Of a stretch of DNA of 64,000 nucleotides, positions 9,102 to 18,164 are shown one piece after another. Under the pieces are notes generated by a model. It was not told where the DNA came from and searched no databases. It worked only from the letters and a program-made list of their open reading frames with translations. Numbering within the stretch: position 1 is the stretch's first letter; each line of letters starts with the position of its first letter. Made by a program: the position numbers and the translations under genes. This stretch comes from UBA1206 sp050953105 (GTDB lineage Bacteria; Bacillota; Clostridia; Oscillospirales; CAG-382), in assembly GCA_050953105.1 (NCBI GenBank), contig JBMNMA010000001.1:186001-250000 (forward strand), given 5' to 3'.

Positions 9102-9130
9102 TTGACAATTTTGTGCGAATGTGTTAATAT
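9102..9130 (+). promoter_or_regulatory. Extended -10 vegetative promoter of the giant surface protein gene
   Basis: TTGACA (9102-9107), a 17-base spacer ending in TGT, and TATAAT-like TAATAT (9125-9130). The -10 box is embedded in the second GTTAATATTAAT copy (9123-9134). An identical copy lies 44 bases upstream at 9079-9090, which suggests operator control. Confidence 0.75.
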
Positions 9131-9264
9131 TAATATGCTTTGAATAAATTGGAAAAAAGTTGCGGCTTTGTTTTTGTTATATGAAGTTGCAACTGCAAAA
9201 ACAAGGTCTTTGCATCTGCTTTTCAAATTATTACAAAGTAAAAAGATAAAGAAAGGATGAAACC

Positions 9265-12200
9265 ATGAGAAAACGTTTTCTTCAGAAGTCTCTCTCGATG
9301 TTCGTGGCGACACTGATGGTGTTTTCCTGCATAGCCGCCATCTTGCCCTTCGTCATCGTCGCAGCAGAGCCTGCCGCTGAGGATACGATAGTAATCTCCC
9401 ATGTAAATGCATATTCATGGGGCGCTTACTATTCGCAAATCATCTACGGCAGCGGGAAAACACTTGCCAGCGCATATGACACTGACTATGCCTACTGGTA
9501 TGTGTTTGAAGTTCAGAAAATAGACGGCGTGCTGACCGTTACAAAGGCTTTCGGTCCCGGCAAAGCAAAGGACAAGACTCTTGTTGTTCCCGATGACGGA
9601 TTTTTCCTTTGCGTGTTTAGCAATGCTGACAACCTGCCTTCGTGGAATGCCGCAGGCAATCTGGCGGTAGGCGACACGCTGGTAGCGGATTTTGACTATA
9701 CTGTCAACAAATCATCCGCAACTCCCATAGGTAATCTCATCATCCGCAGAAACTACATAGGCACCAACCTGATTGCAGGCAAAGCAGCCGAAGAAGCTGA
9801 CGGCACAATTATTTCCAGCGGGAACAATGATAACATCATCCTTACCGATGGCGAATATGCCGACAGCGGCAGCTGCACAAGTGGCAAAGGCCTTTACTAT
9901 CAAAAGGTTCATGGTGAAACAACCTGGACTACTCAGACACTAATTTATGACCTCGGCGCTCTTAAAACCATTGAAGGCGTGAGAATGCAGCTCTTTGCCA
10001 AATGGGGCGTTTGGGTTCCTCCCGAAGTGCGCGTTTACGTTTCCGATAACAAAACCGACTGGGATCTCGCTAAAACCGTGGTTCCCGACGGTGCTGGTAT
10101 TGATACAACCATACTCACCACAAGAGCCGATTTCGGTGCTATCGGCCGCTACGTAAAATTTGAATTTGATTTCAGAACCGAATCCGGCAGCAACATGATC
10201 GGTATAAGCGAGCTTGAAGTCATAGGCGGCGATACCTTTACCGTCTCCGGCGATATAGCTTACACTGCCGAAAATCTTTACAAGCTTATCGACGGCGATT
10301 ATGCCGACGATGCCACCGCATTCAGCGATGAAAGACTTGTAAGCTTCAACTGGGACGATGATTTCAGTTATGAAGAAAACGCCGAAAACGGCACCCGTGA
10401 ATTCTCTATCGTCTACGATTTGGGCGAAAAGAAGGGAATCACCGGCATTAAATTAGGCGCTTATAAGGAAAGAGTTTCCTTTGTAGACCTCCCCGTTAAG
10501 CTTGAAATTTACCTTTCCAATGACGGATCCAACTTCGTCCATACCAGCGGCAACTCACCGGCATGGTCTTCCACGGTGGCTGACCTTGTGGCCTCCACCG
10601 ACAGAGGTGCACTCAAGGGCGCATGCTCCTTCGACGGCATGTGGAACACCAGAGCAATCCTCAATGCCCGCTTTGTCAAACTGGTTATCACCCTTGCCGA
10701 TCCCTTCTTATTCCTTTCCGAAATAGAAGTGGTTACCGCCGAAGGCGAAGGCCAGGAAATCGACGAAGTGAAATACCTTGGCGCAGATGTCGAGCTACCC
10801 GGCGAAAAAGTGGTTATTATAACCTCCAAAACCGACGGCTTTGATATTCAGGCCGTTAAAGGCGAAACCGACCATCCCTACAAATATGTATATAACAGCA
10901 ACCTTACAAGAGCTAAATGGGATGCTGAAAAACAGGCTTATGTGGTTACCGACAACAAGGTTAACCCCTGGCCCGACGGACACACCGGCGTATTAGAGGT
11001 TGCAGACGATGAAATAATTATCGCTGCCCAGTCTTCCGGTGCCCTCCCCGCTGCCGGCTCAGGAGCCAAATGGGTAATGTGGAAACTTGAACTCGGCACA
11101 GAGTTACACATCTATGATGATGTTATTGCCATAGGTAAAACCCTTGCCGGCCAAGAACAGAAGAAATTCTACACCACCCTTGACGGATTTGACACCACCG
11201 GCTTTACGCTGGTTGACGGCGTCAACACCGGCATTTGGCAGACTCCCGATCAGGACAGGCCTGAATTCTTCTACTACAAGAACTACCTTGAAAACGGCAA
11301 AGTCGTTACCGAAATGCTGTTCAAAGGCCCCCTCACCGGCACCGACGCTTCAATGGGCAACGGCAACGGCACCAACGTAAGAGTGTGGTATTTTGTCCCC
11401 TTTGCCGAAAAAGACGGCACAGCCTTTACCACATACACCCACTTCATTGACGTTTCCTGGACACCTTCGGGCGTTAAGGACCGTCTCCTTGGCAACACCA
11501 ACCCCACCGGCAATACCGCCAGCGTGATGTACGGCTACGACGTGTCAGAAAAGCCCTACACCGTTGAAAGTGTTGTTCCCTTCTTAAAAGACGGGCTTTA
11601 TGTAAAGGTTTCAATGCCCCTGTCCGCGCTTGGCGGAACAGATGCGGTTGAGCTTATGGTTTCGGCCTCCAACAAGCTCTCCGACCTGGGCAACAACGCT
11701 CTCTACCACACCGATTACATACAGCCGTGGAAGGAATGGAAACACGACAAGGCCATTCTCCTCCATCCCTCTTATCCCAACGGCGTAACCCAGATTTCCG
11801 ACTTTGAATATCTCAAAGGCAACGAAGAAGACCTTACCGACGGTGACAAGCACACTGAATACGCTGATTGGAATGGCGAAACCATGACCGATGTCCTCGT
11901 ATTCAAGAACCCCGATCCTAAGACACAAAACGGTGAAATTGTTTTGCTGTATAACCTGGGTTCTGTAAACTGCCTTGACGGTATCACATTATCCCTCTAC
12001 CGTGACTATGGGGTAATGATAGGCACCCCCAAGGAATTCACCATCTCTTACGGTCTTAACCCGATTTACTTTACCGAAATAGACACCTATGAGGTTAATG
12101 ATTCTGGTGCCACCAACGCCACCCACGGCGTTATGGATCTGAAGTGCGACTTCGGCAAATACGTCTGGGCTCAGTACATCAGAATTTCCTTCAAGTTCTC

Positions 12201-15200
12201 AAGCAACGAGTGGGTTTACGGTACCGAACCCACCGATGGAAAGATTTACTTTGAGTTTGTGGCGCTCACCGAAATTACCCGTAACTACACCCAGCCGGCA
12301 GTTCAGCCCACAACCCTGGTTGACCGTCCTGCAGAAGCAATAGTTATTGACTATGCCGGATACAAGCATTCCGCTCACGTGTCAATCATTGCAGGCGACA
12401 ACCTTACCGTTGCCGAACTTACCGCAAGAGGCAACAACGGTTTAGCAAAGGATTTGAACTATGCCTACAACATCCTTGTTGACAAGGACAACGTAGTTAT
12501 AGCCACCGACTTTGAACTTAGCAAACCCTGCACCTTTGTCTGCCCCGAAGGCGGCTATATTATATCCTATAACGGCAACAAAGCCGAATATGAAGTTATG
12601 GCCAACATTAAGGTGGGCGACGTTATTACCCTTTACAACATCGACCTTACCAGCTTCAACAACCTGCAAGGCGTTGTTGAGCTTACCAATGCCGGATTTA
12701 CCTATGTTCCCTATGCCGAAGGCGTGACTCAGGTTTCCGACTTCGATTACCTCCGCGGCAACGAAGACGACCTTACTGACGGCAACAAGCATGAGGAATA
12801 CGGCAATTGGGGCAATGAAGTTCAGAACGCCCTTGTATTCCAGAACCCCGATCCCAAGACACAAAACGGCACAATCGAACTTGTTTACAATCTCGGCGCA
12901 GCCGGCAACTACAACAGGTTTACGCTTTCCTTCTACCGCGACTATGCCGTTATGATAGGCACTCCCGGCAGCGTAAAACTTGAATACAGCCTTGATGGCC
13001 GCACCTTTACCGAAATTGACGAGTTTGAGCTTAAGGACACAGGCGCTACCACCGCAACCAACGGCGTTATCGATTTGGTTTGCGATTTCGGTCTTGTCAA
13101 AGCCCAATACTTTAAGATTTCCTTCCAGTTTGGCGACGACAGATGGGTATACGGCGACAATCCCGCCGACGGTAAGATTTACTTTGAATTTGTGGCTCTT
13201 ACCGAAATCACTGCTACCTATGCTCAGCCTAAGGTTCAGCCTTCAACCCTGGTTGACCGTCCTGCAGAAGCAATAGTTATTGACTATGCCGGATACAAGC
13301 ATTCCGCTCATGTGTCAATCATTGCAGGCGACAACCTTACCGTTGCCGAACTTACCGCAAGAGGCAACAACGGTTTAGCAAAGGATTTGAACTATGCCTA
13401 CAACATCCTTGTTGACAAGGACAACGTAGTTATAGCCACCGACTTTGAACTTAGCAAACCCTGCACCTTTGTCTGCCCCGAAGGCGGCTATATTATAACC
13501 TATAACGGCAACAAAGCCGGATATGAAGTTATGGCCAACATTAAGGTGGGCGACGTTATTACCCTTTACAACATCGACCTTACCCACTTCAACGACCTGC
13601 TTGGCGTTGTTGAGCTTACCAATGCCGGATTTACCTATGCTACCCCCGGTTATGCGGAAGGCGTTACTCAGGTTTCTGAGTTTGACTATCTCCGCGGCAA
13701 CGAAGACGACCTTACTGACGGCAACAAGCATGAGGAATACGGCAATTGGGGCAATGAAGTTCAGAACGCCCTTGTATTCCAGAACCCCGATCCCAAGACA
13801 CAAAACGGCACAATCGAGCTGGTTTACAATCTTGGAACCGCCGGCGATTACAACAGGTTCGTCCTGTCCTTCTACCGTGACTATGCCGTTATGATAGGCA
13901 TTCCCGGCAGCGTATTCCTTGAATACTCCGCAAACGGTGTCAACTGGACTTCTCTCGGCTCCTATACCCTTACCGATCAAGGCGCCACAACGGCCACCAA
14001 CGGCGTAATAGACTTGGTATGCGACTTTGAAAAGGTTAACGCCAAATACTTTAAGATTTACTTCCAGTTTGGCGACGACAGATGGGTATACGGCGACAAT
14101 CCCACCGATGGAAAGATTTACTTTGAGTTTGTGGCTCTTACCGAAATAGCCGCAGTAAACCACCAGACCTTCACCCCGCCCGATTACGACCCGGCTAACC
14201 TTACCGGCGACATCGGCATTATGATAATCGGCTCCAACATGTTTGAAGGCGTTACCACGCTGATTACCTCCGGCACCTACAATATGACCTGGAAGGTTTC
14301 CGCCCTCCTTGAATATGATGAAGCAAAGAAGGCCTACAAGGTAATCAACACCTTGCCTTCATCCGGAGCCAGTCCCAACTGGACGCTTGCCGCCAACCAG
14401 ATCGTCATCGCCTCCGACATAGGCAACGACTGGCCCACCATAACAGCCAACCCGAAAGGCGACGAATGGTGGTATAACGGCTCCAACCCCTTCGGAACCC
14501 CCTATGACGAATGCCCCAACTTCAACAATGCCATGAACAACGCTTGGTACAACACCATTAGGAACATGAAGGTGGGCGACTACTATGTGCTGGTAGGCGT
14601 TGATGTATCCGACCCGAAGGTAATATCCAATGTTCCTGTGGACACCACATACGACTACATCCACAAGAACGACACCTACGCAACCTACTCCTACCTCAAA
14701 CCCTACGTTGAGGAGGATACCCGTCCTGAAGCTCCCGATATAAGCGACTATGTAACCGACGGTCTTGTGGCCCTCTACACAGCAGGCTATCATTCCGAAG
14801 ACGGCAAGACATGGTATGACGCTTCGGGCAACAAGATAGACATCGACCTTTCCAGTGTTCTTGGCGAAAACAACTACTGGGACAATGAAAAGGGCGTGTT
14901 TGTGAACAAGGCAACCAAGGTATTCTTTGACAAAGCAATTGCCGACCTTATTTCCACCGGCAAGTTCACCACCGAAATGGTGATTAAGAATACCGACGTT
15001 CTCGGCACATCCTTCGGCACCTACATCAACTCTACCAACGACGCTTATGCGTTGTTCATCAGGCGTTCAAGCCCCATATATGCCGAATTCAAGTGCTACA
15101 CCTACGATAGACCCAAGCAAGAAGTTAGCGATAAGGACTACTTTGCTAACTCCACCGTAACCATTACCTACGATGCCACAACCGGCAAGTGCGTAATGTA

Positions 15201-16476
15201 CGTCAACGGCGTTGCGCTTAAGAGCACCACCGGCGTAGGCGTATTCTCGGTAGCCGACTTATTCTTCGGAACAGAAGATGACGCCAAGAAACACAACACC
15301 GAATTTGTCGGCTTTAGGTTCTATGACAGAGCTCTCTCTGCCGAAGAAGTGGCTGCCAACTACGCAGTCGATAACCCCGTTGAACCTACTGAACCCACAA
15401 AACCCGCATGGCCTCCCGCTCCCGTTGACGGATCGGCTATCGGCATTATGTTCGTGGATCCCGGTTCCGCTTACGGCGAAGGCATGACGGTTCTTATTAC
15501 CGAACCCGGCACCCAGTCGATATCCTGGGCCAACGCCATCGTTCTCGCACCGGATGAAGCCACCGGATATCTCAAGGTAACCCAGGTTGTTCTGTCTTCC
15601 GGCACCGCAACCGACATTACCATACCCGAAGGCGGATATGCCGTTATTACCAACATCGGCAATAACTATCCTGCCTTACTGGCTTCCAACCCCGGCAAGA
15701 CCGAGTATGAAGGCAAACCCAACTATATCTCGGCCCACAACGAGGCATGGTACAATGCAGTCGGTGCTGCCAAGGTTGACGACCTGTTTGTCCTCTTTGG
15801 CACCTATTACACCAACATATCCGACGAGCAGGCCTACTACGAAGACGGCTTTGAAACCTATTACTATCTGGTTAAGGTTGCCGAAGGCGACATTACCGGC
15901 GAATGGGATGCTGCTCCCGAAAATGAAAACGGCAGCGTAGTCATCCTCACCCCCGGCTATGAATCCTTCACCGTAACCGACGGTAAGCTCATCGTCAACG
16001 ACGAGACCTTAAGGTATCAGTACTTCCTCGTACTCACTCCGGCCGAAGGCGGCGGATACACCGTTAAATTGGTTGGTAACAACATAATACCCAACGATAC
16101 CAACCATCCCTACACCATTGAAATAGGCGAAGATGATATCATCGTTGCCTTCTACTATAACTCCGAAAACACCGACAACCAGGATCTGTATGACATCTAC
16201 CTCGCCGCTCTCGGCGAAGGCAACACGGTTTACAACGGCGCAGTTACCGCAAGCGGCGTTGTGAACGTGGTGGTTGTAGGCGGTCAGCTCAGATTCACCG
16301 TCGTAACCGATCCCGGCGAGTCCTCCGAGGAACCCTCCACTGTGGAATCCTCCGATCCTGCAAGCGAATCCTCCGGCGGTGGAACCTCTCCCACCGGTGA
16401 TGCCGGATTTATCGCCCTTGGCATAATCGCCGTTATTTCCCTTGCCGGTGTGATGATTGTCCGTAAAAGGAAATAA
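9265..16476 (+). CDS. Giant secreted multi-module surface protein with discoidin, LamG and tandem repeats
   Basis: 2403 residues. Signal peptide about 1-35. By position I see: an unknown beta-rich module (42-165); two discoidin (F5/8C)-like domains (about 165-322 and 327-494); a second unknown module (515-625); a CBM9/DOMON-like stretch (626-836); tandem units starting at residues 837, 1150 and 1463, each a discoidin-like half, the first two followed by a 130-residue module with PAEAIVIDYAGY; another unknown module (1644-1790); a LamG-like domain (1829-2045) with MYVNGVALKS and FRFYDRALSAEEVA; two more modules (2058-2200, 2223-2350); then a Ser/Glu-rich linker, SPTGDAG, a membrane helix and a basic tail. 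The tail resembles a wall-sorting signal but is short of a canonical LPxTG. No catalytic domain is recognised, so a glycan-binding adhesin or scaffold is the best inference. Start ATG has AAAGGATG upstream. It is monocistronic, between its own promoter and a strong terminator. Confidence 0.9.
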   Translation: MRKRFLQKSLSMFVATLMVFSCIAAILPFVIVAAEPAAEDTIVISHVNAYSWGAYYSQIIYGSGKTLASAYDTDYAYWYVFEVQKIDGVLTVTKAFGPGKAKDKTLVVPDDGFFLCVFSNADNLPSWNAAGNLAVGDTLVADFDYTVNKSSATPIGNLIIRRNYIGTNLIAGKAAEEADGTIISSGNNDNIILTDGEYADSGSCTSGKGLYYQKVHGETTWTTQTLIYDLGALKTIEGVRMQLFAKWGVWVPPEVRVYVSDNKTDWDLAKTVVPDGAGIDTTILTTRADFGAIGRYVKFEFDFRTESGSNMIGISELEVIGGDTFTVSGDIAYTAENLYKLIDGDYADDATAFSDERLVSFNWDDDFSYEENAENGTREFSIVYDLGEKKGITGIKLGAYKERVSFVDLPVKLEIYLSNDGSNFVHTSGNSPAWSSTVADLVASTDRGALKGACSFDGMWNTRAILNARFVKLVITLADPFLFLSEIEVVTAEGEGQEIDEVKYLGADVELPGEKVVIITSKTDGFDIQAVKGETDHPYKYVYNSNLTRAKWDAEKQAYVVTDNKVNPWPDGHTGVLEVADDEIIIAAQSSGALPAAGSGAKWVMWKLELGTELHIYDDVIAIGKTLAGQEQKKFYTTLDGFDTTGFTLVDGVNTGIWQTPDQDRPEFFYYKNYLENGKVVTEMLFKGPLTGTDASMGNGNGTNVRVWYFVPFAEKDGTAFTTYTHFIDVSWTPSGVKDRLLGNTNPTGNTASVMYGYDVSEKPYTVESVVPFLKDGLYVKVSMPLSALGGTDAVELMVSASNKLSDLGNNALYHTDYIQPWKEWKHDKAILLHPSYPNGVTQISDFEYLKGNEEDLTDGDKHTEYADWNGETMTDVLVFKNPDPKTQNGEIVLLYNLGSVNCLDGITLSLYRDYGVMIGTPKEFTISYGLNPIYFTEIDTYEVNDSGATNATHGVMDLKCDFGKYVWAQYIRISFKFSSNEWVYGTEPTDGKIYFEFVALTEITRNYTQPAVQPTTLVDRPAEAIVIDYAGYKHSAHVSIIAGDNLTVAELTARGNNGLAKDLNYAYNILVDKDNVVIATDFELSKPCTFVCPEGGYIISYNGNKAEYEVMANIKVGDVITLYNIDLTSFNNLQGVVELTNAGFTYVPYAEGVTQVSDFDYLRGNEDDLTDGNKHEEYGNWGNEVQNALVFQNPDPKTQNGTIELVYNLGAAGNYNRFTLSFYRDYAVMIGTPGSVKLEYSLDGRTFTEIDEFELKDTGATTATNGVIDLVCDFGLVKAQYFKISFQFGDDRWVYGDNPADGKIYFEFVALTEITATYAQPKVQPSTLVDRPAEAIVIDYAGYKHSAHVSIIAGDNLTVAELTARGNNGLAKDLNYAYNILVDKDNVVIATDFELSKPCTFVCPEGGYIITYNGNKAGYEVMANIKVGDVITLYNIDLTHFNDLLGVVELTNAGFTYATPGYAEGVTQVSEFDYLRGNEDDLTDGNKHEEYGNWGNEVQNALVFQNPDPKTQNGTIELVYNLGTAGDYNRFVLSFYRDYAVMIGIPGSVFLEYSANGVNWTSLGSYTLTDQGATTATNGVIDLVCDFEKVNAKYFKIYFQFGDDRWVYGDNPTDGKIYFEFVALTEIAAVNHQTFTPPDYDPANLTGDIGIMIIGSNMFEGVTTLITSGTYNMTWKVSALLEYDEAKKAYKVINTLPSSGASPNWTLAANQIVIASDIGNDWPTITANPKGDEWWYNGSNPFGTPYDECPNFNNAMNNAWYNTIRNMKVGDYYVLVGVDVSDPKVISNVPVDTTYDYIHKNDTYATYSYLKPYVEEDTRPEAPDISDYVTDGLVALYTAGYHSEDGKTWYDASGNKIDIDLSSVLGENNYWDNEKGVFVNKATKVFFDKAIADLISTGKFTTEMVIKNTDVLGTSFGTYINSTNDAYALFIRRSSPIYAEFKCYTYDRPKQEVSDKDYFANSTVTITYDATTGKCVMYVNGVALKSTTGVGVFSVADLFFGTEDDAKKHNTEFVGFRFYDRALSAEEVAANYAVDNPVEPTEPTKPAWPPAPVDGSAIGIMFVDPGSAYGEGMTVLITEPGTQSISWANAIVLAPDEATGYLKVTQVVLSSGTATDITIPEGGYAVITNIGNNYPALLASNPGKTEYEGKPNYISAHNEAWYNAVGAAKVDDLFVLFGTYYTNISDEQAYYEDGFETYYYLVKVAEGDITGEWDAAPENENGSVVILTPGYESFTVTDGKLIVNDETLRYQYFLVLTPAEGGGYTVKLVGNNIIPNDTNHPYTIEIGEDDIIVAFYYNSENTDNQDLYDIYLAALGEGNTVYNGAVTASGVVNVVVVGGQLRFTVVTDPGESSEEPSTVESSDPASESSGGGTSPTGDAGFIALGIIAVISLAGVMIVRKRK
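11773..14154 (+). repeat. Tandem 313-residue repeat units inside the giant surface gene
   Basis: Equivalent Tyr codons of the GVTQxSxFxYLxGNE block start at 11773, 12712 and 13651, exactly 939 bases apart. Unit 1 is the most diverged; units 2 and 3 are almost identical in their first halves. The 130-residue module at about 12301-12705 and its copy at 13234-13638 differ at only about ten of 400 bases by eye. The third unit lacks this second half. Confidence 0.93.
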
Positions 16477-16490
16477 TCATTGATTTGCAA

Positions 16491-16527
16491 AGAATTGCCG
16501 CCCGTTTCGGGCGGCATTCTTTTTTTG
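16491..16527 (+). terminator. Rho-independent terminator of the giant surface gene
   Basis: GCCGCCCG pairs with CGGGCGGC across a TTT loop, extended by flanking AGAAT/ATTCT pairing, followed by seven T. It begins 15 bases after the stop codon. Confidence 0.92.
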
Positions 16528-16535
16528 CCTTTTCA

Positions 16536-16564
16536 TTGACTTTTTAAACAAAAAAGGATATAAT
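16536..16564 (+). promoter_or_regulatory. Vegetative promoter of the GH36 sugar operon
   Basis: TTGACT (16536-16541), a 17-base spacer and a perfect TATAAT (16559-16564), 30 bases upstream of the GH36 start. Confidence 0.85.
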
Positions 16565-16594
16565 TTCCTTGATTTTATTATAAGGAGATTGACT

Positions 16595-18151
16595 ATGAAG
16601 CTACGGGAGCCAGATTTTATTACCGTCTATACCGACGAAGGCATTAAATCACCTGATTCCGGCATCAGCGTCTGCCTTAAACCCGGTGATAGGGGACTTA
16701 AGGTATATGTAAAATCCGAAAACGAGCCTGTAAAATATGTTAAACTCCGCTGGAACTTTCTGCCCGAGGAAAAACGGGAAAATATAAAAATATTGGGCGA
16801 CGACTGGGAACGGGCCTACGGCACCCTTGAATGGCGGGGGATATTCCCGGAACGGTGTATGCCCTGGTATATGCTGGTGTCGGACGGTGAATACACCGAA
16901 GGCTTTGGTGTTAAAGTAAGACCGTCGGCTTTATGCTTCTGGCAGTATGACTCCAGTGGTATAATATTATGGCTTGACATAAGATGCGGCGGAAAAGGTG
17001 TTGTTCTTGACGGGCGTAATCTTGAAGCGTGTGAAATAGTATTTTGCGAATACAACGGTATATCCGCCTATGAAGCGGGAAAGAATTTCTGCCGCCTTAT
17101 GGGCGACAGGGTTATCCCCGTAAAAGCACCGGTTTATGGGTCTAATAACTGGTATTACGCCTACGGCAAGTTTACCCGGGAGGAGGTTATCGAGGACGCC
17201 AAGCAACTTATTTCTCTAACCGCCGGCAATAAAAATCCTCCCTACATGGTTATCGACGACGGCTGGCAGAAATACAACGTGGACGGCCCCTGGGTGCCTA
17301 AGGATTTTATAGGCCCCATATCAAAGCTTGCCGAGGAAATTTGTGATATAGGGGCAATACCGGGTATCTGGATAAGGCCTCTTGCAGACTATCACCATGA
17401 AACGGGGTTGGATGCCCCCTCTTGCCGTCTTGAACGGGAAAAAGGCTCCCTTGACCCCACCGACAGCAACGTTTTGGAATATGTTAAAACACTTGTAAGG
17501 GGAATAGTTGCCGACGGCTATCGGCTTATAAAGCACGACTATTCCACCTTTGACCTTTTCGGCAACTGGGGCTGCTTCTGCCCCAATGTGCTAACCCGGG
17601 ACGGCTGGAGCTTTTCAAACAAGCATATAACCTCCGCCGAGGCGGTAAACAATCTCTACGCCGCTATCCGTGAAGCCGCAGGGGATGCGGTAGTTATCGG
17701 CTGCAACACCATAAGCCACCTTTCGGCAGGGGTGTTTGAGCTAAACCGAACCGGCGACGATACATCCGGCTTTGACTGGGACCGGACAAGAAAGTTCGGT
17801 GTAAACACCCTTGCTTTCAGGGGTATTCAGCACAAGGCCTTTTACGAATGCGACGCCGACTGCGTGGGGATAACCGGTAAAATTCCCTGGGAATCAAACC
17901 GGGAATGGCTGAAGCTCCTTTCAATGAGCGGCACTCCGCTATTTGTGTCCTGCAAGCCGGGGATATGCGATAAAGACCAGCTTGAGGATTTAAGGGTAGC
18001 CTTTGAACGGGCATCTGTTCAGTCCGACGACTGTGTCCCCTTAGACTGGATGAACAACGCCTACCCCGAAAGGTATTTAATTAACGGCAAGGTTGAGGAA
18101 TTCAACTGGTATAACGAAAACCCCACAAATGTGTTTAATTCAGTATTATAA
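16595..18151 (+). CDS. GH36-like glycosidase (alpha-galactosidase superfamily), cytoplasmic
   Basis: 518 residues with no signal peptide. The C-terminal two thirds form a (beta/alpha)8 barrel of the GH36/GH27 clan: MVIDDGWQ at about 218, GIWIRPLAD, LIKHDYSTFD with the probable nucleophile Asp near residue 315, and NRTGDDTSGFDW near 385 with the probable acid/base Asp. An N-terminal beta-sandwich precedes it. At 518 residues it is shorter than classical GH36 enzymes (~700), like the small GH36 subgroup of Firmicutes. Substrate is probably an alpha-galactoside or related glycoside, but this is inferred. The ATG at 16595 has AAGGAG 7 bases upstream. The dehydrogenase and TIM-barrel genes follow closely, so a dedicated glycoside pathway is likely. 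Confidence 0.85.
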   Translation: MKLREPDFITVYTDEGIKSPDSGISVCLKPGDRGLKVYVKSENEPVKYVKLRWNFLPEEKRENIKILGDDWERAYGTLEWRGIFPERCMPWYMLVSDGEYTEGFGVKVRPSALCFWQYDSSGIILWLDIRCGGKGVVLDGRNLEACEIVFCEYNGISAYEAGKNFCRLMGDRVIPVKAPVYGSNNWYYAYGKFTREEVIEDAKQLISLTAGNKNPPYMVIDDGWQKYNVDGPWVPKDFIGPISKLAEEICDIGAIPGIWIRPLADYHHETGLDAPSCRLEREKGSLDPTDSNVLEYVKTLVRGIVADGYRLIKHDYSTFDLFGNWGCFCPNVLTRDGWSFSNKHITSAEAVNNLYAAIREAAGDAVVIGCNTISHLSAGVFELNRTGDDTSGFDWDRTRKFGVNTLAFRGIQHKAFYECDADCVGITGKIPWESNREWLKLLSMSGTPLFVSCKPGICDKDQLEDLRVAFERASVQSDDCVPLDWMNNAYPERYLINGKVEEFNWYNENPTNVFNSVL

Positions 18152-18164
18152 AAGGAGTATGGAC

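Larger units (their letters stand above)
8859..9264. other. 406-base intergenic region ahead of the giant surface-protein gene
   Basis: No credible gene. It holds a terminator for the upstream membrane protein, an AT-rich stretch, two copies of GTTAATATTAAT at 9079-9090 and 9123-9134, a strong promoter at 9102-9130, and about 130 bases of leader before the giant gene, with AAAGGATG as ribosome binding site at about 9253-9260. Confidence 0.7.

Noticed and set aside
12442..14163. Long antisense ORFs (221 and 262 codons) opposite the giant surface gene
   Set aside because: They mirror the repeated codons of the sense gene, occur in the same relation in both repeat units, have no ribosome binding sites, and yield Val/Gly-rich non-protein-like sequence.
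16318..16476. Canonical LPxTG sortase anchor on the giant protein
   Set aside because: The tail has SPTGDAG, helix and RKRK, but not LPxTG or NPxTG; described as sorting-like only.
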